DNA from: Methylophilaceae bacterium
GTDB lineage: Bacteria > Pseudomonadota > Gammaproteobacteria > Burkholderiales > Methylophilaceae
DNA: 8,760 bases
Assembly: GCA_010031285.1 (NCBI GenBank)
Contig: RHAY01000025.1
Location: 1 to 8,760, forward strand
Direction of reading: 5' to 3'
The translations under genes and the position numbers were made by a program. The notes under the pieces were generated by a model. It saw only the letters and a list, made by a program, of their open reading frames with translations, was not told where the DNA came from and did no database searches. This document shows, piece after piece, positions 8,367 to 8,760 of the stretch. How positions within the stretch are numbered: the stretch's first letter is position 1; every line of letters begins with the position of its first letter.

Positions 8367-8760
8367 TTAACGCGCAATCGTATTGGTACGTTTAATTTTA
8401 TTTTGAAGCTGAATAATTCCAAACATGAGTGCTTCAGCTGTTGGCGGGCAGCCAGGAACATAAACATCGACTGGCACAATACGATCACAACCACGAACGA
8501 CTGAATAAGAGTAATGATAATAACCACCACCATTTGCACAAGAACCCATCGAAATAACCCAACGAGGCTCTGCCATTTGATCATAAACTTTTCTTAATGC
8601 AGGTGCCATTTTGTTGACCAATGTGCCAGCTACAATCATCACATCCGATTGTCTTGGGCTAGGTCTAAATACAATACCGAATCGATCTAAGTCATAGCGC
8701 GATGCGCCTGCATGCATCATCTCAACTGCGCAACATGCAAGTCCAAAAGTCATAGGCCAT
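8367..8760 (-). CDS. nuoB: NADH-quinone oxidoreductase subunit B, 5' end cut by window edge
   Basis: NuoB (Nqo6 / PSST homologue) binds cluster N2, the last iron-sulphur centre, which reduces quinone at the NuoB/NuoD interface. About 130 residues are visible; the frame is still open at base 8760, where the codons before the first visible Met read Trp-Pro. That Met (8753-8751) is the internal Met of the conserved [16 protein letters not shown], not the start, so roughly 30 N-terminal residues lie outside. Counting from this Met, the N2 ligands are the tandem Cys7-Cys8, Cys72 (MGSCANGGG) and Cys102 (PGCPPTAEA). [14 protein letters not shown] (24-37) is also diagnostic. The tandem-Cys form and the extra Cys89 are usual in proteobacterial NuoB. 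The stop is 3 bases before nuoC. Confidence 0.97.
   Translation of the reverse strand, partial: WPMTFGLACCAVEMMHAGASRYDLDRFGIVFRPSPRQSDVMIVAGTLVNKMAPALRKVYDQMAEPRWVISMGSCANGGGYYHYSYSVVRGCDRIVPVDVYVPGCPPTAEALMFGIIQLQNKIKRTNTIAR

Noticed and set aside
8751..8753. ATG as a start codon for nuoB
   Set aside because: It is the internal Met of the conserved [10 protein letters not shown] segment; the frame remains open to the window edge, so nuoB is cut, not short.

Overview
The window is one unbroken stretch of the operon for the proton-pumping NADH:quinone oxidoreductase (respiratory complex I, NDH-1). All genes lie on the minus strand, so transcription runs from the high coordinate to the low. 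The order in that direction is nuoB (5' end outside the window), nuoC, nuoD, nuoE, nuoF, nuoG, nuoH, nuoI, nuoJ and nuoK (3' end outside the window). nuoA should lie just beyond base 8760 and nuoL, nuoM and nuoN just beyond base 1, by the usual operon order; neither flank is visible. No promoter, terminator, RNA gene, mobile element, CRISPR array or phage gene can be supported.

Together the genes encode most of the enzyme. NuoE, NuoF and the front of NuoG form the NADH-oxidising arm (FMN and clusters N1a, N3, N1b, N4, N5). NuoI, NuoB, NuoC and NuoD form the connecting and quinone-reducing arm (N6a, N6b, N2 and the quinone head-group site). NuoH, NuoJ and NuoK are membrane subunits that couple quinone reduction to proton pumping. 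Every cluster-ligand set expected in the visible parts is intact, and no gene is frameshifted or broken, so the enzyme looks functional.

The likely organism is a betaproteobacterium with an AT-rich, compact genome. NuoC and NuoD are separate proteins (they are fused in E. coli), NuoG lacks the ligands of the extra N7 cluster, and NuoJ, NuoK and NuoH resemble betaproteobacterial versions as I recall them. The low GC and near-absence of intergenic bases would fit a streamlined freshwater or marine methylotroph of the Methylophilaceae (Methylopumilus/OM43 type), but this is an inference from memory, not a search result.

The packing is extreme: with the starts preferred here only about 9 bases between 1 and 8760 are non-coding, and junctions are overlaps of 4 or 8 bases or gaps of 0 to 3 bases. 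Only nuoD, nuoH, nuoJ and nuoK show a convincing Shine-Dalgarno sequence; nuoC, nuoE, nuoF, nuoG and nuoI do not and probably depend on translational coupling. I found no undescribed system here; the findings below are modest refinements of starts, coupling and cofactor content.
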